From Sphagnum magellanicum (taxonomy: Eukaryota; Streptophyta; Sphagnopsida; Sphagnales; Sphagnaceae), in contig CM038920.1 in the NCBI GenBank assembly GCA_021904315.1, forward strand, positions 12,462,001 to 12,526,000: a stretch of DNA of 64,000 bases, in the 5' to 3' direction. This document shows positions 1 to 12,190 of the stretch, piece by piece. The notes beneath the pieces were generated by a model. It saw only the letters and a list, made by a program, of their open reading frames with translations. It was not told the origin of the DNA and made no database searches. The first letter of the stretch is position 1, and every line of letters starts with the position of its first letter. Made by a program: the position numbers and the translations under genes.

Positions 1-2401
1 GCGGACATCATTCTGGTATGTTTCTTTCTTGTTTTCGCCATTTCGTGGTTTTTTCTCATTGTGATTTATACTTTTGTTGTTTGTTTGTTTGTTTGTGAGT
101 GGGATGCAAGCAGTGGAATTCTTTGGAAATGAAAGTTAAATACATCGTTCCCTTCTCTCTTTCTATTGACAATTGTGAGGATGAAGATGACATTTTCTCC
201 AGAGCTGGGAATTCGACATGTCCTTAGGGCAAACTGTTTTTTTGTTTGTAGGTTCAAGAAACAAGTCATGGAATTCCGTTCACCAGTTTCAGTCCTTGAA
301 TGGGAAGAGTATTCCACCTGGATTCTGTGTCGTCCCCTTGAGGTAGGTTACTCTTCTTTCTCTCTGTCTCCGTTTCCTTGCTTGCATATGGCCAAGGGTA
401 TCTCAGGGTTTATGGTCTAAGTCTAGGCACAATTCAATTCTGTGTCACAAACCCTAGCCAGCTTTGAGGTCAAGGAAAATGCATGATGCTGGAGTTAGCT
501 GTTTAGTTTTAGGGTTTTTGCAGCTTGTAGCTATAATACCCTTATAGTCTCAAGCTTCCAGGGTGTTAAGGCTGCTGGAATCCTGCATCCTAAATTGCCT
601 TTCTTTTCCCTCTGCACCCCCTGTAACTCGGGGTTTTGATGTCAACAACAATTAAGTTTTGGTGGTTTTTATGTGTATCAGGGTATCATGGCCAAGATGG
701 AACTTGTCAACTGGTTTTACTTGTACTGCAATGGATGCTTCCATCGGTGGTGCAGGGCCAGGTACATGTTCCATGCCCTAAATCACAGGTTCATAAACCT
801 GATTTCAATCTCTTGTTTCTTTTACATCTTTTAAGTCTCTGAATTTACTTCTTTGTACATGCAACACAACACTGCTGCAGTCCTTGCAGTAGGTATGCAA
901 TGTATCAAATATTCTCTGTTATTCAAAGGGTTTGATTTTTAAAGGTTAAATATGGGTCACCACAGTTTCTTCAAATCATATGGAACACAATATGAAATAA
1001 CTATTTGGAGGTTTTTGTTAATCCATGGGGAAGTAGGTGGTATTCATGATAGCATCAAAGTGACATCTGTTGTTAATTAAGCATTCCAATTCTGAACAGT
1101 TCAACCAGTATTTCCGAGAGTGAATGTACGTGACCCCTACAAGCGTCTGGGAGTAAGCCGTGACTCCTCTGAAGAAGAGATTCGAGAAGCTCGAAATTAT
1201 TTGTCTGAACAGGTAACTTGCAAACATTTGACCCATAGTGTAAAGTGTTCTTGGGACCTGGTCTCAGTGTATTGAGGTCTAAAACGTTTTGTCACCAGGT
1301 CCTTGTTGAATTTTGTGACTTTTCAATCTAGTTCTGTTCTCCGGATTGAAAGGAAAACTCAATCTGTTTGTCCATTATTATGAGCTGTTTTGTGTCCAGG
1401 AAATGTCTGTTTGATATCATTTGGAGGTTGATATCATTTGTCTGAATGTACCTGAATGTAACTTACATAATTCTTTCTGCTAAAAGTCAGCATCTGTGTG
1501 TTGGTTTTGCTGAACTCTTTTTAAGTATGCGGACCATGAAAGAAGCCGAGAATCCATAGAGGCTGCATATGATAAGATTATAATGGGCAGTTTCCGGGAG
1601 CGGAAGAGGTCGAAAATCAATTTGAAGAGCAACTTGAAGAAAAAAGTGGCAGAGTCACCTCCATGGATTCGGAATCTTGCGAATATGGTTGAAGTTCCCA
1701 GTTCTACTGTGATTTCTCAACGGGCTATTCTCTTTGGACTTCTTGGAGTTTGGAGTGTAATGAATCCTGCAGAAGGGGGCCCTGCTTTTCAGGTCACATC
1801 TCCCCCTATTACAGTTCTATTATCAGTTACACAAGTCTGGGAGTGAGTTCCAGTTGACATTTGTATGGTGGTTGGCTCATTGTTAGTTGAGTTTTCAATG
1901 TACCTGATGTTTATTTACCCCACAATTTGCAGGTGGCAGTCTCACTGGCAGCATGCATATATCTTCTACATGACCGCTTGAAGAGTCTTGGTAGGGCTAT
2001 GGTTCTTGGGTGCGTTCTCTTCCACAGAATGTTCAGTTTTTCCATTTGCATGTGTGCATTTGATGTTTCTATGCATTCTTGCTGAATCATCTCAAACCTA
2101 GTAACCTGGAGCTGATATCCAATATAAGATTTGAAGTATCGTAATTTGTTTTGTGGGGTTGGTTCTAGATATCATAAGTGATTGATGTTGAGCATGCATG
2201 ATCACTGAGCAAGCCCTGTAATCTCAACTGGTCCTGTTTCTTGTGCACAGACTGGGAGCTTTGGCAACAGGGTGGCTATTGGGCTCATTTTTGGTTCCGG
2301 TTCTACCTGCACAAATTATCCCTAGAACTTGGAGCCTGGAACTTACCACAGCTCTCATCTCCTACATTTTCTTGTGGGTTGCTTGCACATTTTTGAAATA
2401 G
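1..2401 (+). CDS. CPP1: CPP1-type J-like plastid membrane protein (chaperone-like protein of POR1), 5' end outside window
   Basis: Exons read as 1-15, 252-342, 682-761, 1109-1212, 1526-1792, 1933-2009 and 2251-2401, all GT-AG with matching phases. They give about 260 codons, close to the roughly 258 aa of Arabidopsis CPP1, so only the first few codons lie upstream. The first ~65 residues are Ser/Arg-rich and lack acidic blocks, like a transit peptide. A J-like domain follows ([12 protein letters not shown], then [13 protein letters not shown]) that lacks the HPD motif, as in this family. The C-terminal half holds about four hydrophobic segments ([58 protein letters not shown]). Known family role: it holds and stabilises light-dependent protochlorophyllide oxidoreductase in plastid membranes during chlorophyll synthesis. 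That role is inferred here by homology. The stop is the TAG at 2399-2401. Confidence 0.9.
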
Positions 2402-3583
2402 ACCTACTTTCCATTGGGAATTAATACCAGGCTAAATGATTTGTTCAACTGACAGATCAGAGGAAAGAAAGAGAGACAAAAGGTTAGTGAAATCTTCAAA
2501 AGATCCAACAAGTGTAGGCTTTTCTATTTTGTTCCTCTGTCAGAGAAAGGAGGCTGTAGACTGCAGTCTGTGTAACCCCCTTGTGCCACAGCATATGAAT
2601 TGACAAACCAGCGCCTATGACATAGTTAGACTAGACTCTGGTGGGTTCAAATTTTAGTAGAAGAGAAAGAAATTGGAATGCCAACTGAGGATGCATCGAA
2701 TACATGACCATGTTCCAGCATTGTGCCTGAAACTTAAAATGGTGAGAAAAGTTTTGGTCAATTTTTGAGACAGGCTTAGTATGCAATGAATAACTATTTA
2801 CAATAGGCCAATGGGGTTCTGGATCAATGCCTTTCATGCCCTTTGAAGATCTTTGAGCTTTAAAGAAAAGGGATGATTTCAACCCTTCTTTACTTGAGGT
2901 TCACTGTACATCCATCTGTGATCATCATGTACAAAGAGTTTTCTATATGAATGCAGGCAGGAGAACCCTGGGGATTTGTGTGGAGTAATGCCCTGGCAGC
3001 AGAGAATTACCCAGTGTAATGACTGTGGCAGTACAATAGGCCTCCCACTGCCTCCTTAAGATTGGGACTAATCTCATTAAGAAGTGTAAGAACCCTCCTT
3101 GCAAGAACCCTCTTATCTTCTAGAAACACATAGATATAAGGTACCCTTCAAGTAAACTATGAAATTTGTGTGAGTGCTTTACCTGTAATGTGAAGACCCA
3201 GGGTGGGGGCTTTCCCAGAATAAGGGGCTTAGGACAAAGTAATAGTTGAGTCTGGTGCTGAGATGGGAGCATATCTTGAAAAGGGGCATAGGAGGACACA
3301 ATGGAAGATGCTAAATACACTCTAATTGAGCAGTGAATAAAAATAATGGCACTGCATGCATCCAAGAGGTGGTGAGGAGGCATTCAAAAAAAGTTGTATA
3401 GAAATTATCTTTCAAAATGCTCAAAATGAATTAGAAAGTTTGGCTACTGCTCTGTTACACTGAAAATGTACTCTACACAACCACAAAACTATATTGGTCA
3501 AGAAATCCTCAGAACCTGCAAAGATGAGGCAACCAGCTGCACCTTAAAGTATTTGGAAACGAGTGCATCAAGGTTTCTTGCGA
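2402..3583. other. Gap between convergent CPP1 and B3 genes
   Basis: This should contain the 3' UTRs of two convergent genes. I see no supported coding exon. It holds one copy of a foldback-type repeat (3176-3262), listed separately. The stretch 3425-3583, just downstream of the B3 stop codon, still aligns with sequence after the B3 pseudogene near 28.7-28.84 kb, so it is probably B3 3' UTR or flank. Confidence 0.5.
3176..3262 (+). repeat. Foldback-family repeat, copy 1
   Basis: It shares the order GTGAGGACATTCCC-like, AAAATAAGGGG, CTAGGACAA and GTTGAGTC with 48253-48344, and shares its first part with 15496-15534. The copy is diverged (TTTCCCAGAATAAGGGGC), and a second hairpin arm is not obvious. 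Confidence 0.5.
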
Positions 3584-4452
3584 TTAGCACCTGTGTGAAA
3601 AGTTTTGTGACTTTCGTGGGAACAACATTATTGCAGGACTGATGGAACTCGGTAGTAGTAGTGGTGAAACTTGTTGAGCTAAAAACAAATTGAATTGTGC
3701 AAAGACATTGTCAATCATGTTAATGGCTTCAATTTCATCTGTGGCTCTTTTTCTCTTTCTTCTTGATGTACGGATAGTTGCAAAGCATGGAATTCTTGAG
3801 GGAAAACCATGACCAGCACCATCTTGCAAAGCTTGCTTCAATTTGTTGCAGGCTTTGTTGTCAACCACTTCAACTTCGAATGTAGAAGGAGCAATGAGAG
3901 TGAACACAACATGGTCCCCTGCTTTTAGTCCATTAGTTGTCCTGAACTCTCTCCATCCACTCCCAATGCTTATTCTAAGTGACCCAATCCTCCCGCTCTT
4001 GCCAAAACACACTTTCATGTTCTGGACTTCAGCAAGTTTTCCTCGCATTGTCACTTCTGTGCCGATCTCGCCACCATACTCCATTAGAAATTTCTGAGGC
4101 AACTCCTACAAAAAATCCATCAAATGGTTTAAGGTGTATCATGGTATTTGCAACTCAATTTGAGAAGATTAGTAGCTTACACAAGCACACAAAAATGATA
4201 AGAAAGAATATCCATTCAATTTGTAACAAGAAGATAATCAAAAGTACTACCATACTATAAGATCCAACTATTTTTGGTTTTTAATTCCACTACCCAGATC
4301 TCATGGGTGGAGGGACTTGCAAGAGGTTTTTAAATTACCAACTGGCCATGATGAGACACGCTGCAAGCTGAAAGAATCTTGTGGAATTTTGGTGGTTTTG
4401 AATCACGTCTATCTATTGTTGCCGAAACATGTGCACCTGGCACCATAGACAT
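3584..4452 (-). CDS. Small B3 DNA-binding domain protein, two exons
   Basis: Exon 1 is 4452-4339 and exon 2 is 4105-3584, with a GT-AG intron at 4338-4106. The protein is 211 aa. A single B3 domain covers about residues 22-120. It starts KPPKFHKILSACSVS, continues ELPQKF across the splice junction, and ends with the usual B3 tail WREFRTTNGLKAGDHVVF followed by TFEVEVVD. A basic patch (RTSRRKRKRA, about residue 147) could be a nuclear localisation signal. The start is the first ATG after an in-frame stop; a second in-frame ATG follows two codons later. B3 proteins of this plain type (REM-like) are nuclear DNA-binding proteins, and the target is unknown. Odd point: a decayed DNA-level copy including UTR and intron lies at 27.87-28.69 kb. 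Confidence 0.82.
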
Positions 4453-4873
4453 GTTGTTTATATGTGGAGAATCTTGCGAAAATTTGACACTTCCAAACCA
4501 CACTTAGCTATTTGTAGAACACGTGTGCATGCATGTGACCGACACAATCATGATTATGAGTAATGCATGGACACAATATAACTATTTCAGCTCTCTAATC
4601 AACTCATGCACCACTAATCTGCTAACAACATCTAGCTCTCAATCCTCCATTCCCATGTATCATCACAAGTCCCACATGTTACAAACAACTGCAGTCATGA
4701 ACTAATAAAAATTGAATTGTTTCCCATCGAGGTATATTATAATCTGAAAGCCAATTCAATAGAGCTCTGCAGCAGCCGCCTCACTCAAGGTAACTCAATG
4801 GAACCTCCCCTCCCCCCCTCCTCTTCTTCCTCCCTCCCAAGCACTTGCTAATCTTGGTTATATTCATGGCCGC

Positions 4874-4910
4874 CACCACACACACATACACACACACACA
4901 CACACACACA
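4874..4910. repeat. (CA)n microsatellite
   Basis: About 37 bases of almost pure CA dinucleotide with one CATA interruption, roughly 420 bp upstream of the B3 start codon. Confidence 0.9.
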
Positions 4911-5420
4911 GCCCAAAAACCCAAAATAAACTTCCTGCTTCTCTTCAGCCTTTTCCCATCCATCCACCCATGTAGGCTACTTGACCAGGCCATCATTTTA
5001 TGAATCATGGCTGCAACTACTCTTTTTACACATGGAGTAGTGAAGGATGTACCTCTTGAGGCGTTTCCCCACTCAATCCACCCAACGCCATTTAACAATC
5101 ATGGCTGCAACTACTATTACTGCAGAACAGCAGGGCCTCGGTAGAGGTAATAACTGATGGGCGGCGCACATGATTGTGAAAACCTTGGGTTCTGCCTGCC
5201 TGCCTGCCTGCTTGCTCCTTGAAATCCGCTGGCAGAAGGCAAGATCAAATGTGCACAAGCACACATTGTCTGCCCACCTTTTGAGCTGCTCCATCTAATT
5301 TTTCTCTCCCTGCCCTCTAGGCGATTTGTTATTAAAAAAACATTCCATGCATGCATGGGAAGCTCCTATCTCAGTAGCTTGTCCCTAAAACAAACCATTA
5401 GGATAAAGCATGTGAGGAGT

Positions 5421-5550
5421 GCCAATTGGGTGGCACCAACAACATGCCCCAGGGATGTTGCTTTTCTTTTCTTTTCTTTTTGAAGGGGTGAGCCAATTGC
5501 ATGGCATAAACATGCCCCCAAGGGATGTTTCTTATCTTTTTGAAGGGGTG
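5421..5550 (+). repeat. Two-copy tandem duplication of about 60-70 bp
   Basis: Unit 1 (5421-5491) and unit 2 (5492-5550) both begin GCCAATTG, contain a CATGCCCC...AGGGATGTT core and end CTTTTTGAAGGGGTG. They differ mainly in the length of a CTTTT run. Confidence 0.8.
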
Positions 5551-6200
5551 GGGGCTTGATTTCCCATCAAGTTCCCAAACAGGTGAGCACAGGTGATCAT
5601 GAAGGTGAACGGTGAGACTCGTAAGAGACTCAAAGCAGAGTGCTAAACAGAGAGCGCTGCAGTTCGTGGGCAGGACAGAAGGGGGAGCTACAGTGCCAAG
5701 CAGACGTCTGCCGGGTGTGGCAGAGCAGAAAGTCGAGATTTTCCGCCTGTCAGGTTTTGTGGAAGATCGCGGGCAGATCTGCTTCTCGCGCAGCAGACAG
5801 TCTGCCACGCTTCATCCTTCGTGTGCACGACCCATGCGGAATGCCATCACTTGTTTGACTGAGATCAACTAAAATCAAACAGTTTGTGTTCCTACTGACT
5901 ACTACAGTTTTTTTAAGTGTTCCTTGAAATAATGTCGTCAGTTAAGTCGAGAAATCTGCTTAAGGATGGACGCTCACCACCAACCTGGCTCCATCAGGAA
6001 ATTGAAAACAAAAACCACGGCATACATATTAGAAAGAAACCCATTTGCCATCATTTGACTCAATTCATTGCGGTTGGATAGTGTGGGTGATCGACCAGCT
6101 GAAGACATCGGGAACGTCCCTCGATGCTGAATTAAGTCTAGAATCACCAGCTTTTATGAACGAGACTTGAACCCCATGCCCATTAAATGCATCTTCTGAG

Positions 6201-6290
6201 ACTTCAATCCCAAGATCTCACAATATGGAATCCAATGCATCAACCCAAACTTCAGTCCCCAGATCTCACAATATGGAATCCAATATGCAT
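6201..6290 (+). repeat. Two-copy tandem duplication, 48-bp period
   Basis: The unit ACTTCARTCCC followed by AGATCTCACAATATGGAATC occurs at 6201 and again at 6249, with only a few differences. Confidence 0.85.
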
Positions 6291-6679
6291 TCGAGACCTG
6301 CTGTTTGCAGCAGGTGAGGGTTCTTTTAGGCTAGGCCCTCCTTTCAGAAGGTCCTAACTCCTCCCCTTTCCTTCTTCTTTGATATGCTTCTGGCAACAGG
6401 AGGGGGTTTGGGAACTTGATGTTCTCCTTGTAATTCACCCTCTTAGATGGTTCTTTTGTTTTCTTGGACATGGGTCCTTCCATTTTGTTCCTTTGTATTC
6501 CCACTTTTTTGGGTGCTTTGGTTTATATATGATTGGCAAGGGGGTTTCATCAATGGACATGGTTTCTCAAACAATTGATTACAATATCCATGGCTATTGT
6601 TTCTAGTCAGGTTAACAAGTATCACATAAACACTGAAACTCAGACAAAACTGAAATCGACCAAAGCAAATCAAACACTA

Positions 6680-7330
6680 AGGCATCACTTGAGATGAGGA
6701 TCCAAGCTCCAAATTCCTAGGAACCAATTTGGACTCATTTGAAACAAGGGGTGTGCCACACTGTGGCCTTGCCATTTACATTATTTAACAGGACCTTAAG
6801 GCAAAAGAAGAATTATGGAAACTCAAGTATTTCACCATGCCAAAATATAATCTTCAAAACAATCCTCTAAAAGCAAACCAAAATCCTTCAAGATATTATA
6901 ACTCTGTAAGTAATCTCAAGTTTAAACACAAGCCAAAATATCATCTTTCAAAAATCCTCATATAAAAATAGACCTAAGGGCCAAAATCCCTTAAGCTACT
7001 ATACTCTATAATGAATCTCAACACAATTTCATTGCCATGGTAGGCAAGGCCAACACATTGAAGCCTTAAGTTGAAGCCTGCCTTGGACCCTAGCTTGCAT
7101 CTTGATTCTTCAAAACATGAGCTCTCCTTTTTAGCCTTTTTTTTTTTTTTTGGGGGTCCAAACCAATTGATTTTCCCTCCAAAATGGTGCCAATTTGTCA
7201 CTTTTTGGACTTGGACCCTCATCTAAAGACCATGGGTCCAATTTATGGCTCTCATTCAATAGGATTGCTCTCTTTCATTGGACCATGGACTAAGTTATTG
7301 CTTCCACAAGATGCTAAATCCTCCTCCCCC
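6680..7330 (+). repeat. Dispersed repeat family A, copy 1
   Basis: 6748-7050 matches the reverse complement of 11877-12190 (for example AATCCTCATATAAAAATAGA against TATTTCTATATGAGGATT). 7060-7300 matches 14670-14920 in direct orientation (poly-T tract, CCAATTGATTTTCCCT, GGACCCTCATCTAAAG). It has no coding capacity and is of unknown class. Confidence 0.7.
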
Positions 7331-7859
7331 GCCCCCAACCCCAAGAGCTTTGTTCGACACACTTTTGAGCTTGCCTTTTTGTTCTTTGAATGGTTTTTTA
7401 TAAAATGGCACTCAAAAGTTTTTCATGTTCTGCATGTTTTGTTGTTGCAAGTCAAATTCAAACATAACATCTCTCATATGTGAGAGCAAAAGTACCAATC
7501 AGCAACATAAATTTGAACACAAAAATGAATTTTTTTAATAAAAAACTTAACATATGCATAAGGTGAAAACAATCAAACCCTACACTAGAATCCAAGTGAT
7601 TGAACATTGTAATCACTTTTTGCATGGAAATAAAGGGCCGATAGAATTATAGCTCCAAATTGCTTCTAGTAAGTGGTAACTAAAACCTTTGCCTCGTGAT
7701 AATTGCCTAGGACTTGTTTTATGTAGCAGCACATTACTATGCCTCTTTTCATGTGGACTTTGTCACTTGACCTTGACTTTGCACCTCTCCTTAAAATGCA
7801 ACAAACAGGGTCACAAACTCACAATAAGGCATGGATAGGGGGTCATTTTTGCTAAATTA

Positions 7860-8170
7860 CAACTACACTTACACCTAAGGAGTCTAGCTAGGGGTCCTAC
7901 TTACCTAGGGGTCTACCTACTTACCTAGCTTCTCACTTGAGAGATTTACCTACCCACTTATTGAAGGGGTTTATTTAGCTACCTAAGAAGTCATGCTACC
8001 TACTTACCTAGGTTACGGATTCTCCTACCTAGGCTTTCAACCTACCTATCAACTTACTTGCTTATCTAAGCTTTGACCCAACTACCTACTTATTTGCTTA
8101 CCTAGGTTACCGACCATCCTACCTAGGCTCTACTTTAACTACCTACTTGACTATCTAAGCTACATATATT
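7860..8170. repeat. Degenerate CTAC/CTAG tetranucleotide satellite
   Basis: About 300 bp built from CTAC, CTTAC, CCTAG and ACCT words (for example CTACCTACTTACCTAGG). It is the opposite strand sense of the GTAG-rich tract at 26.5-27.1 kb. Confidence 0.75.
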
Positions 8171-9235
8171 TGGAAACTTTTATTTTTATTTGGAAACATT
8201 GTTTTATTTTTACAAATTTCTATTTTAATTTTGAGAAAGTTCTATTACTTTATGAAATGATCTTTTTATTTCTTTTTTTGGAATTTTTTATTTATCTTTA
8301 GAAATTTTCATTAAATTATATCTGAAAATGGTTATGCTGATTTGGAAATTTTTATTTTATTTCTGAAAACTTCTATTTTACTTTATAATTGTTATTTTTG
8401 TAGTTGATAAATTGGTGGAAACTTTTGTAGACTTGTGGGAGTTTAGAGAATTTAAAAACTTAAAGCTAAGATGAAGGATTGCCTTTAATTTTCTAAATCG
8501 TTTTTGAAGATTAAACCCATGTCTTTTGCTTGCTTAAGATTTGCAATTTTCACCTTGTTTTGTTTTTGTTGGGCCACTAATAAAACATCTCTACTTTGAT
8601 TGAAATTGTTTAGGCATGAATATAATATTAATAAATTCAATGTTGGACATGAACTTTTTGGTTTCTCAGCCAATACATTAGGGCTTAAAACTAATATAGA
8701 GCTTGGAGCACTAATTCATTTACTATTGAAATACTAAGCGCAACAATTAGCTTGATATCATCTATAGAAGATTGTTGTCTCTTTTTGAAAAAATTAGATG
8801 CGTGGTCATCCATAGTTTTTAATTGTGCTAGAAGTTCATGGCATTGCAAAGTTGTTTTCTTGAAGTGTTTTTCATTGAATGTTTTCGTTTTCAGCACTTT
8901 TACTACCGCCCACAATAAGTGCTTGAGAGTTTTGTTTTAGAATGGCAAGTTTGGGTTTTGTTCTTTGTAGGCAACATAGTACACAATTTTTTCATACTAC
9001 ATTAGGTGTCAATTGGGTGACATGTTTTTGCTCTTGTTGTATTGCCCAAAATACACATAATACATCCTTGCCATTTTGTTACTTGGGTGGGTGGATTCCA
9101 TGAAAATTTTCTAGTTCTTTTTTAATTCATGTTGCATTTGGTTTTTGGTATGCTATTGCTATGAGATAAAATTCTTGTGTTGGTGAATAGCAACCATTTC
9201 CTTGTAACTCCATAAAAATGATAAGGTTTGTTAAA
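8171..9235. other. AT-rich stretch, no supported feature
   Basis: This is low-complexity T-rich DNA (GGAAATTTTTATTTT-like words, 8165-8420) followed by diverged sequence. There are short open frames on the minus strand at 8485-8915, but I do not recognise them. Confidence 0.4.
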
Positions 9236-9840
9236 GAGAATTTTTTTTTTGAAAAGGGTTTACTAAAGGTTTGAAAGTTTGTTAAAGGTTTTAAATAAAG
9301 TCTATTTAAGGTTAAAGTTTAAGGCTAGGGTTTAATTAACGTCAATTCAGGTTTTAAGATTCAGTGTTTAAGATCCAGCTGCCATTGTTACTTTCTTCTT
9401 CTCTGCAACACCACCACAGAAAAAAATGACAACACATTGTTGTAATTTTTTTTTTCTTAAACACAAAGAAGAAAACAACAACACCACCAGAAAAGAAGGC
9501 GATGGTAGCAAGTTGTCGTTGCCTTCTTCTTCTGAACACAACAAGCTATCATCACCTTTTTTGCTACAACAATAGCCCCAAAAAAAACAACGGGGAGGTA
9601 GGTAAAAAAGGAAAATTTTGGGACAATAACAAGCTTGTTGCCATCGCCTTGTTCGCAACAAAAAACAAAAGAAAAAAAAAAGCAACGACATGCTTGTGTC
9701 GTCGCCTTTTTCGCTTCAAACAAAAACAAAAATTGAAAGAAGAAGACAATGGCGTCTTTTTCTCAAGCAAAAAACAAAAAAAAACAAAAAAAAAACAAAA
9801 AAAAACCATAGAAAAAAAAAAAGAAAAAAAAGAAGAAGGA
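9236..9840. repeat. Repeat tract: decayed telomere-like words, then array of GGCGATGGCAAC motifs in both orientations
   Basis: 9236-9345 is rich in GGTTTAAGG/TAGGGTTT words. 9380-9720 holds repeated copies of a motif near GGCGATGGCAACAAG and its complement (about 9498, 9550, 9637 and 9695) between AAGAAG/CTTCTT and CAACAA runs. 9760-9835 is A-rich simple sequence. The same motif array occurs at 22590-22825. Confidence 0.6.
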
Positions 9841-9961
9841 GCTTTCCTTTATTCTTTCAATTCTACACTAGTGTGAACCTTGTGCATTATGCATAGGTGT
9901 GTTATTTCAACAATGTTTGGTTGATGTTTTCGATTTTTTAAAAAAACTTTTCTTTTCAAAC

Positions 9962-10350
9962 AACTGTCCGTGGCCTATGTCCGTCCGGAGTCTAAGAACC
10001 AGAGCGTTTTTTTACCAGTTCTTTCGTAAAACCTTTGGTTTTTCTTTTGAAAGAACCGAAACCGGTGATTCTTATGGGAAAAAAAATTCAAAGATTCAAA
10101 ACCAACATTGGAACTAACCACCATTAGCGGGTTATTAGAAGGGTGGTTCTTACCATTCGTACTCACGGTTCTCAAAAAATCAATGAACTAAAAAATGGAA
10201 CCGACGGTTCTTTATATTTTTCCACTTGGTCTGTCTGTGATAGGGCTTGGGAAGGGGGTATTAAGATTTCAACAACCTTAACTGTCCGTGGCCACTGTCC
10301 GTCCGGAGTCACCCCCCCCTGCCCCAGCGGTTCTTTATATTTTTCCAATT
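9962..10350 (+). repeat. Segment bounded by 31-bp near-identical direct repeats, with inner GGTTCTT/AAGAACC motifs
   Basis: 9962-9992 and 10280-10310 match at 29 of 31 positions (AACTGTCCGTGGCC, then TGTCCGTCCGGAGTC). Inside and just after, GGTTCTTTATATTTTTCC occurs twice (about 10208 and 10329). GAAAGAACC and GGTTCT motifs in inverted orientation lie at 10018-10060. There is no coding region. Confidence 0.7.
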
Positions 10351-10984
10351 GCTGCTAAACATCGATTTCCATTGGATCACATTGGGCCAAAGTGATTCAA
10401 CACCCACCGGTGCACCATCCATCCACTAGATGCCTGAACTTGAACCTCCCCCGTGCCCAGCTCGCCCGTGCTGGCCCACCGTCACAGATAGACAGACAAG
10501 TGAATTAATATATATGATGATTTGGGATGAAGTGCTTCTCTTGTCTTTTGCTCTCCACATTTCTTCAACATTAAGTTCTCCACCTTCCTCAAGACTTGTG
10601 TTTCACGTCTCCTCGAAGCTTTGTGCTATCATGCTCTTTTGAACTCTCGAGATGCAGTGAGTGGGAAATGAGGTGAGGGAGGTAGGAAGGGGAAAATAAA
10701 TAGGAGGGAGGTAGGTAGGAGGAGAAAATTTTAAGGCTGACAAGGGGCTGAAAAATCCTTGGGCAAGGGAAGAGGATATGTTTTAGATTCATCCCCAAAA
10801 CAGCTTGAACAGCCTCATCCTGAACTGGTGCATTGGTGGCTGCTGGTTCCTTCCAATTAAGCAATCATTATCTTTGACTAGTAACAACATGTATTTACTT
10901 TTACTGTCACCTTTACAAGCGAGTGTTATTTAATGTGTATATATCTGCTTGTGAGTTAACCTATATGCTTTAATGGAACTTTTA
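10351..10984. other. No supported gene
   Basis: Unique-looking sequence with short open frames on both strands. 10660-10735 is purine-rich (GGGAGGTAGG words). I recognise nothing. Confidence 0.4.
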
Positions 10985-11260
10985 ATGCAAAACTTACTTT
11001 CACACTATGTGAAAATTGATTTCACCTTGGGTGAAAATTGATTGTACATCCCATCTATCCTATTTAGGATTTAGGGTTTAGGGCCTTATAATGTACAAGC
11101 CATTGTTATAATGGCTAAATTTATCCCATGTGATTTTGCCAAATGTTCTATGTGTATGTTGTGTTCCCCATAGTTCCCATGTGTTCCCCCCTCACATTTG
11201 TTCTTTTGAAATTTATTCCACCTGCTTTCTCAACTACTACCTATCAGACCTTGGGGGTGG
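10985..11260 (+). repeat. Dispersed repeat family B, copy 1
   Basis: It matches 13700-14015 in the same orientation: CTATGTGAAAATTG, GTACAA(A)GCCATT, TTTATCCCATGTGAT, CCAAATGTTC, then TTCCCATGTG and TTTGAAATTTATTCC. The copies are diverged and noncoding. Confidence 0.7.
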
Positions 11261-11876
11261 GGGGGGCTTGGTGTGTGAAAAATCACCAATGGTTTTATGA
11301 AAGGGAATATTTCTGTTGCAAATTCTTTTTTAAAAAAAAACAAAATCGCCAAATTGTCATAGAAAACTTTTTTTTTGCGGGGAGGTGTCATGACATTCAT
11401 GGTGACTACCTACATGTTTAAGAGTTCCGAGTTAAAATTGAAATTTAGAGATGAGTTCCCATATGTCCATGATATTGTTCTCAACAGCCTCAATTTTTGT
11501 TCTCGTATTTATTGGCCTTAGTCTTATTCTTCTTCTAACTTACATAGGTGGGCCAAATGGAAAAACGTGAAATTAAAATTAATTAATTTAATTTTTTAAA
11601 AAATATTTTTATTAAAAAAACCTCTTGTTGGAGGTCCACCTAATTGAATGAACCAGGAAGCGCCTGAGTTTGCAAATTTTGATTTCCTGGTCTTCTAAAG
11701 TGTGGATGGGTAGTGGGGATTTTTTTTAAAATTAATTTTGTAAAATTTGCATGAGTGGCAATAGAATATGCCTCTAAGTGGGTTCTTTTGTAATTTTGAT
11801 GGAGGGTCACTTGCTGATTCCATTTTTGGCAAACATTCATGGATTTTTCAAATTTTGGCTCAAGGTTTTTTTTTTT

Positions 11877-12190
11877 GGCCTTGCCTACCAAAGGCAAGGA
11901 TATTGTGTTTAGATTCATTATAGAGTATAGTAGCTAGCTTAAGTGATTTCGGCCCATAGATGATAATAGGTCTATTTCTATATGAGGATTTTTGAAAGAT
12001 GGCATTCTTTTGGCTTGTGTTGAAACTTGAGATTAGTTTTAGAGTTATAATATGATCTTGAAGGATTTTGGTTTCTTTTGGAGGATTTTTTTTGAAGATT
12101 ATATTTTTGCATGGTGAAATTTTTTGAATTTCCTTAATTATTCTTTTTGAATGGAAATGGCAAGGCCACAATGTGACACACCCTTGTGTA
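11877..12190 (-). repeat. Dispersed repeat family A, copy 2 (inverted)
   Basis: The reverse complement of this stretch aligns along its whole length with 6748-7050. Shared words include GGCCTTGCC at both ends, TTCATTATAGAGTATAGTAG and CATATGAGG-like blocks. Confidence 0.7.

Larger units (their letters stand above)
4911..6600. other. Upstream flank of the B3 gene, no gene recognised
   Basis: This holds short open frames on both strands but no recognisable domain and no convincing exon. The stretch 5580-5870 is relatively GC-rich (GAGCGCTGCAG, CAGACGTCTGCCGGG) and could be a promoter or CpG-richer relic. It contains a short CCTG run near 5200-5215 and two small tandem duplications, listed separately. 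Confidence 0.4.

Noticed and set aside
2600-2660. GGGTTCAAATTTT resembling a tRNA T-loop
   Set aside because: No matching acceptor, D or anticodon arms around it.
8485-8915. Two minus-strand frames (74 and 62 codons) with protein-like texture
   Set aside because: Possibly remnants of a mobile element, but no diagnostic motif, so not annotated.
9368-9876. Overlapping Lys-, Phe- and Cys-rich frames
   Set aside because: Products of A-rich, T-rich and CAA/GAA simple sequence.
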